Shown one piece after another: positions 58,440-64,000 of a stretch of DNA of 64,000 nt (position 1 is its first letter; every line of letters begins with the position of its first letter). The stretch lies in assembly GCA_963693365.1 (NCBI GenBank), contig CAVNZM010000021.1:40867-104866 (forward strand), given 5' to 3'. The stretch is from Amoebidium appalachense (Eukaryota > Ichthyosporea). The translations under genes were made by a program, and so were the position numbers. The notes under the pieces were generated by a model. That model did not search any database, was not told where the DNA came from, and saw nothing but the letters and a program-made list of their open reading frames with translations.

Positions 58440-58920
58440 ATGGCAAGAAAAAAAGAAAAAGACAAGAGGGCTGTGCGAGCGCTGCCACAAGGAGGTGCGT
58501 GCGCAACCTGTAGCGACAGGGAGGGGGAAACGATATACGGCCTCTGCACTCTTTGCAGCCTTCTAAGCAAATGCCCAAAATGCACAAAAAACGTGCCCAG
58601 CTGGTGCCCGGAAGAGGGGTGCAAGGAGTGTTTGCAGTGGCACAAGGATGCGCCTACACGCTTTGAAAACGAAGACAAGGCATGGTATTTCAGGACACAC
58701 GTAGGCAGGCAGCGGGCGGACAGCGACGTGCCGTGCAAGGACGGGTGCAGGTTTTTGGAGGTGTGGGACAAGGACTGTCGGGCACGGCTGTTGAAGGCAG
58801 CCGGCAACGCGCTGGTGTGTGCCAAACTCAGACGGAGCACGGCCCCCCCAAAGAAACGTGCCCGTTTCGAGGAAAATGGTAGGCAATCTACCCCCGACTT
58901 TGGAACAGCCGCGCATCTTG
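58440..58920 (+). CDS. cysteine-rich, lysine-rich protein; 3' end lost in CT-rich repeat
   Basis: About 160 residues before the repeat. MARKKEKDKRAVRALPQGG is followed by a cysteine cluster (CATCSDREGETIYGLCTLC, then CPKCTKNVPSWCPEEGC) that could bind zinc, then KAWYFRTHVGRQRADSD and a nuclear-signal-like PPKKRARF. No family is recognised. The frame runs on through the CT-rich minisatellite as LSLSPP repeats to 60167, which I do not count as real coding; a splice donor near 58920 or a truncated gene is more likely. Confidence 0.45.
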
Positions 58921-59732
58921 TCCCTTCTCCCTCTCTCTCCCTCTCTCCCCCAGGGCCTCTCTGTCTCAACAAAGCATTGCTGGGCTCTCTTCCCTGCCTC
59001 CTCCCCTTCCCCTGCCGCGGCCGCGCATCTTCAAGTTCTCCTTTCTCCCTCTCTCTCCCTCTCTCCCCCTCTCTCTCTCCCTCTCTCTCTCCCCCTCTCT
59101 GTCTCAACGGAGCATTGCTGGGCTCTCTTCCCTGCCTCCCTCCCTCTCTCTCCCTCTCTCCCCCCCTCTCTGTCTCGACGAAGCATTGCCGGGCTCTCTT
59201 CCCTGCCGGCCTCCCCCTTCCCCTGCCGCGCATCTTCAAGTTCTCCTTTCTCCCTCCCTCTCCCTCCCTCTCTCCCCCTCTCTGTCTCGACGAAGCATTG
59301 CTGGGCCCTCTTCCCTGCCTCCTCCCCTTCCCCTGCCGAGCATCTTCGAGTTCTCCTTTCTCCCCTCTCTCTCCCCCTCTCTCCCCCTCTCTCTCTCCCC
59401 CTCTCTGTCTCAACGGAGCATTGCTGGGCTCTCTTCCCTGCCTCCCTCCCTCTCTCTCCCTCTCTCCCCCCCCCTCTCTCCCTCCCTCTCTCCCCCTCTC
59501 TGTCTCGACGAAGCATTGCTGGGCTCTCTTCCCTGCCGGCCTCCCCCTTCCCCTGCCGCGCATCTTCAAGTTCTCCTGTCTCTCTCTCTCCCTCCCTCCC
59601 CCCCCCCCCCTCTCTCTCCCTCTCCCTCCCTCTCTTTCTCTCTCTCTCTCTCCCTCCCTCCCCCCCCCCCCCCCCCCCCCCCCTCTCTCTCTCTCTCTCT
59701 CCCTCCTTCAAAGTTCCCCCCCCCCCTCTCCC

Positions 59733-59774
<42 letters not shown>

Positions 59775-59813
59775 CCTCTCTCTCCCCCTCCCTCCCCCCC
59801 CCCCCCCCCTCTC

Positions 59814-59859
<46 letters not shown>

Positions 59860-59878
59860 CCCCCCCCCCCTCCCTCCC

Positions 59879-59965
<87 letters not shown>
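58920..59965. repeat. CT-rich satellite with an embedded minisatellite
   Basis: Six copies of CTCTGTCTCRACGRAGCATT followed by GCTGGGCTCTCTTCCCTGCC and, in most, GCGCATCTTCAAGTTCTCC, separated by (CTCTCC)n. From 59580 only pure CT/C runs remain. 59966-60385 contains a duplicated CAATGCATCCCT phrase (60069, 60168) and no gene. Confidence 0.9.
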
Positions 59966-59966
<1 letters not shown>

Positions 59967-60385
59967 CTTTTGTGTATAACATATATCACCAGACACACGT
60001 GTATACACACACAGTCACACACACTGCACTGCACAGTTGGTTTTATGCCTGTATGCCTCATATTTGACAATGCATCCCTAGGCCACACACCCTGCATAAC
60101 GGTGTATGGTATATGTACACACACAGTACTACACAGCTGTTTTCGTGCCTGTATGTCTCAGATTTGACAATGCATCCCTCGGCCTTAACTGCCCCATCCA
60201 GTTCTATTGGTGGATTCAGACCTGCTGCTATGCCTACATTCCGGAATTTTCAATCTTTTACAAGTGTAAATTCCAGCACGTGCACTCAGCCTATGCTGCT
60301 GGCATAGAACCACCCGCCTGCACGTGTTTTAGGGTTCGTACCGGCCCTGTATGTTTGAAGCCACCGTTTTTGCGGTGCACTACAT

Positions 60386-61382
60386 GACTAGTTAACGGCA
60401 AAGCAAGCATACTATAATCCTTAATATAACGACGAAGATAATTAGTTAAACCTAAAAATTGCCTTAGTTGAGTGACAGTCTGAGGACGTGGCCACTCAAC
60501 TATGGCCCGGATTTTCTCCGGATCAGGGGAAAGACCATTACTAGTAACAATATGGCCTAAAAACTTAATCTCCGGCACACCAATCACAGTCTTGCTACCG
60601 CTAATACGAAGACCAGACTCACCCAAAGCTAAAAATACTTTTTCACAATTATTAACTAACTCCTCAAACGACCTACCTTTAATTAAAACATCATCCAAAT
60701 AAGGGTGGCATACATCCAAATGAGGGTGGAGAATTTTATACATTACCCGGCACAACATGTACATAGCTGGAGAGGAGAGTAAACCCATCGGCACCACCTT
60801 GTACTGGAACAGCTGGTCACCCAGTGCGAAGGCAGTCTTCTCCTTGCTGCTCTCCTCCAACCTTATCTGCCAAAAAGCTGCTTTTAAATCAATTTTAGCA
60901 AAGTGAGTATAGCCGTGCAGCTGTGAAAGCTGCTCGTCTATGTTAGGGAGAGGCCATTGGTCTGCCTTAGTGACCCGATTCAGAGCCCTGTAATCGTTCA
61001 CTAGACGCCAAGACCCGTCGGGCTTCTTAACCAATAGCACCGAACTTCTCCACGGACTCGAACTATACTCCACATGACCCTTTTTTAACATATCACTCAC
61101 TATTATTAGCGCATCCGACAATTTATACTGCTCCATTCTATAGCTAGGCATCACTACCGGCCTATTATCACCTGTGTCGATCTGCATTCCAAACCCTTTA
61201 ACGAAGCCTACCTCGTTATCATCGGCCAGAAATGCAAACCGAGTCCTATCAAATAACTTAGCTAATAAGTTTTTCTGCTCCCCCGTCCAATCCCCCTCCT
61301 TCATACCAAACGGCAATACTAACTTAGGGTTACCCCCATCACAAGTGGATGCATCCTTATTCACCGGAGTGCCACTTAACAT
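60386..61382 (-). CDS. Ty3/gypsy reverse transcriptase, C-terminally truncated
   Basis: About 330 residues. Motifs in order: PSYRMEQYKLSDALI, SPWRSSVLLVKKPDGSWRL, NDYRALNRVTKADQWPLPN, FAKIDLKAAFWQIRL with the first Asp, VPMGLLSSPAMYMLC, the catalytic YLDDVLIKG and FLGHIVTSNGLSPDPEKI. It ends at LRQFLGLTNYLRRYIKDYS, just before RNase H. The codons are AT-rich, unlike the copia and DIRS elements, so it is from another lineage or is older. Confidence 0.85.
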
Positions 61383-61979
61383 TTCACCTCCTGTATTACA
61401 TCGGTGCTGCACGGGGTGAGTTTGAGGTACCTCCGGATATAGGCGGTCACCATTAGCACCCCCCCTCCCCCTGGCACACCAATGCCCCCGGGCAATTCCT
61501 GAGTTAGTGCATGTATGTGGGGGGCCAGGTCTGTGGCCACCCTGCCCCACACGGTGTTGGTTAACCCGTCAGATCCACGGGTTAGACCAACACCCTCCCC
61601 CCCTGCCTGCACATTCTCTCACCCGGGGTGACCCTCCTTCCTCTTGGGGGTCAGGGGAGTGGGACCGGTGCTGTCCCGGTCCCCCCCCCATCGTGTCGGA
61701 TGACATTTTGGTGGCTAACGTTAAATAAAGTTGTTCCCCCTCCTCCTGAGTCACCCTTCGAGCCAGCATCCTTCTTTTGGGTAATAAGAGAGACCTCTAT
61801 ACTACCAATCTCATTAGTGAAACTACCGACGGAAACACCTGACCTAATCACTATGGGCTCGATGCCCGGATTCACTAATTCTATTTCTATCGTCTTATCC
61901 GGCCATACCCTACTAAGGGTCCATTGAGCCACCTCCTGAAATGGGGTTTTCGGAGTGTTTAACCCCTAAATCCCCTATC

Positions 61980-62578
61980 CTAACATGATTGCGCCCGGAC
62001 ACGTACCGTTTGGCACTGATAAGGCTCGATTACTACTTCAGCTACCGTCGTTCTAGCACCTGATTGATAACCGTCAAGCCCATCATGGGTTTTAATTTTA
62101 ACGCCGGACTGTAATTCTAAAACATTCGTACGTTCAAACAAAGCATTCACATGTCTACGGAAAAATGGGGCTCCCAACAAAACAATTTGAGCTAAATCCT
62201 TAACCACATAACAAGCAATATGCATAGCCTGGCCACCTATCTCACACGGCAACACACAAACACCTTCAACCGACATACTACTATTATTAGCACTACCTAA
62301 GGCCGTGCTAGAAGCAGCTAAAATAGGAATTTCCCCCCGGCCTGATTAAAACGACGAATAAACGAAGCATGCACACAATTAACCTGAGCCCCTCCATCGA
62401 GCAAAGCAACAGCCTTCAACTTACCATCAGCTAACCATACGTCTATATACTGCCGGCTAAAACCAACTAAATCCTCCTCCAATTCGAGCAACACATCATC
62501 ACTCACACCCAGATCCTGCCCACGAAGACTCACACCCTCGATACCTACGTGCAACATACCTACCTGTGGTGCCTGCAC
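61980..62578 (-). pseudogene. retropepsin-like protease region of the Ty3 element
   Basis: 62578-62318 gives KAVALLDGGAQVNCVHASFI, where DGGA stands for the DTGA/DSGA active site, and 62276-61980 gives CYVVKDLAQIVLLGAPFF, the C-terminal LLG strand. A short break separates the two frames. Confidence 0.6.
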
Positions 62579-64000
62579 GGGTGGGGTGGGGTGTGTATGT
62601 GATGTGGGTGGTGGTGAAGTGTGTGTGTGTGTTGTGTGGGTGGGTGGTGTGTGTATGTTTGGTGTATGTGTGGGTGTGTGTGTGGGTGTAGGTGTGTCTG
62701 CAACCGTCGTATGTTGTGGTGGTGGTGTGTTTCTACGTGTCTGTGCCTTCCCCCCCCTTTTCCCCTTTACTCGTGTGTGTCCCCCCCCCTCCCGGGAACA
62801 ATGGCACAGAAACCCCCTCCGGTGTGGTTAGAACAAACACCGGGTTGGGACAAGAAACACTGAGACCATCCACTTGTGGCTGGGGAACCTCCCCCAACCA
62901 CAAAACATTCACACCATTCATACCTTTGGTAGAATCACCCCACAAACATTCATGCCATACCACCTCGACGCTGTCTTGAGGACCCACGACGATGCCCCTT
63001 GTCGAACTGCTGCTGTTGTCCACTACGTCCACCACGCCCACGACCGCTGGTGTTTGAGTGTAAACTAAAAGCTGCTGTGTTTCTGACGTCTAGTGTGTGA
63101 ACCTGTGGTATCTATGTGTACAGGGAGCTATCCTCCGCCGCCAACGCGTAGAACATATCTACGTTGAACTTAGCCATGGTGTTGTGTGTGCCCTACTCGT
63201 GTGGTTGTTTTTGTGATTTTTTTTGTTTTAGTTTTTTTGTTGTGTTTCTGAGGTGTAGCAACAGCCCAGAAGGAACCGTCAACGCGTTTACCTAGCGCGA
63301 AAAACCGCACTAAAAGAAAAGGTGTAGCTTGTCGTATCCTAACGTGTATGTATTAGAGACGCGGCACTCTACTAAGTGTACACACACGGAAAGGAACGAA
63401 CGTGTACTGAAAAACGGTAAAGTTTATTAAGACCAGCCTGAGGCTCCGGCGGGCAATTTGAAACTTAGGTCCGAACGGAATGAGGCTAAGTCACAACTCA
63501 GGCCATCAAGGCCGTGCCCTACAAGATCATCATCACCTGGCCCCCCTACGATGCCACATTCCGTACATTCCGATCTAACTTTATCGTGCGCCTGCACGAG
63601 CTAAGTCGATCGGCTCACACTAATATATTTATCCAAGTCTCACCCCCTCTCCCTTCCCCTAGTGGCACCGCAGAGTCTAATTCTACATTTCATACTATCC
63701 CCTCCCCCCCCTCCCTCCCCCCTTTCCTCTACATCGAAATATATAAATACGTTTGGCAGCATATACTATCAAAACTTGCCAATATTTACAAAGGGCTTCT
63801 GCCCGAACTTATCACATTCCAAAGCCCTCCTATGATCTATCCTACACACTAATTAGAATTCTATTGGTTGGCTGCCCCGGCCGACGTGGTCCTGCCCTGC
63901 GCCGGCAGAGGCAAGATGCACGCAGCTGTACAGCTATCTTGAGGCCCCGGACTTGATCTTGATGATCTGTGGACCCGGGCCACCCCCCCCCCCCCCCCCG
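62579..64000. other. low-complexity and unassigned end of the window
   Basis: 62580-62790 is GT-rich; 62790-63180 may hold remnants of a gag (minus-strand RGRGGRSGQQQQF near 63040). 63200-63520 shows nothing that I can name. A plus-strand open frame at 63514-63852 (MPYKIIITWPPYDATFRTFR...) lacks support. The window ends in a poly-C run. Confidence 0.4.

Larger units (their letters stand above)
60386..62578 (-). mobile_element. Ty3/gypsy-type retrotransposon pol, decayed and truncated
   Basis: On the minus strand, protease-like pieces (62578-61980) precede RT (61382-60386), with frame changes between them. Homology stops abruptly at 60386 within the region before RNase H. No LTRs were recognised. 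A gag start-like peptide (MAKFNVDMFYALAAEDSSL) reads from about 63177 and stops at once. Confidence 0.7.

Noticed and set aside
58920-60167. Long Leu-Ser-Pro and Arg-Glu-rich frames on both strands
   Set aside because: CT/GA repeats are open in several frames; no independent sign of coding.
62586-62863. Cys/Val-rich plus-strand frames
   Set aside because: GT-rich low-complexity sequence.

Overview
The window looks like a eukaryotic nuclear chromosome that carries an intronless, gene-dense block of large-DNA-virus type, itself hit by retrotransposons, next to an ordinary host-like gene with introns. The viral reading rests on families typical of nucleocytoplasmic large DNA viruses: BRO/MSV199-like proteins, a YqaJ-type exonuclease, a D5/P4-type SF3 helicase, an AAA-like ATPase, MYND and BTB proteins, surface lectin paralogs and many small basic, coiled-coil or single-span membrane proteins. 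These genes sit on both strands with tiny gaps and with TATA or other short promoter motifs 20-80 bases before the ATG. The host reading rests on a six-exon JmjC gene with GT-AG introns, abundant microsatellites, and copia, DIRS-like and Ty3-like elements. I cannot name the host or the virus; a protist with an endogenised giant virus is the most economical explanation.

Layout. 1-9.9 kb: BRO-type genes, a helical protein, a BTB-like protein, small basic and membrane proteins, YqaJ nuclease, a secreted trypsin-like protease, coiled-coil proteins and an AAA-like ATPase. 9.9-17.1 kb: three lectin-like surface protein paralogs (one decayed), a frameshifted fibre-like coiled-coil gene and a CxHG zinc-motif protein. 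17.1-21.5 kb: class III aminotransferase flanked by a duplicated segment, then overlapping Fic and patatin genes. 21.5-25.0 kb: two PD-(D/E)XK nuclease paralogs and the D5-type helicase, sharing a C-terminal module and a promoter motif and separated by GC-rich fold-back repeats. 25-30.5 kb: small membrane and basic proteins, a double-MYND protein with CCAAT and CRE-like elements upstream, and a 76-bp tandem repeat. 30.5-36.9 kb: a young full-length copia element (710-bp LTRs, 5-bp target duplication) inserted in the leader of the gene at 36907. 37-38.8 kb: the last viral-type small genes, including a membrane/cysteine-rich reading frame cut by one TAG.

From 38.9 kb the character changes. A JmjC histone-demethylase-like gene lies on the minus strand (six exons with consistent phase, 47236 to 40554), and every intron is filled with its own tandem repeat array. 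Then come a DIRS-like retroelement (gag and RT/RNase H, minus), a divergent frameshifted coiled-coil gene, a 1.2-kb array that is an inverted copy of the array at 39.3-40.1 kb, a roughly 0.6-kb inverted repeat pair around 56-58 kb with a perfect hairpin inside its spacer, a cysteine-rich gene running into CT-rich minisatellite, and a decayed Ty3/gypsy pol. Long poly-C/poly-G runs are scattered throughout and coincide with several frameshifts, so some broken genes may be sequencing artefacts.

Functionally the viral block groups into DNA processing (YqaJ, nuclease pair, D5 helicase, AAA-like ATPase), host manipulation (Fic, patatin, protease, MYND, BTB, BRO), and virion or surface proteins (lectins, fibre, coiled coils, small membrane proteins).
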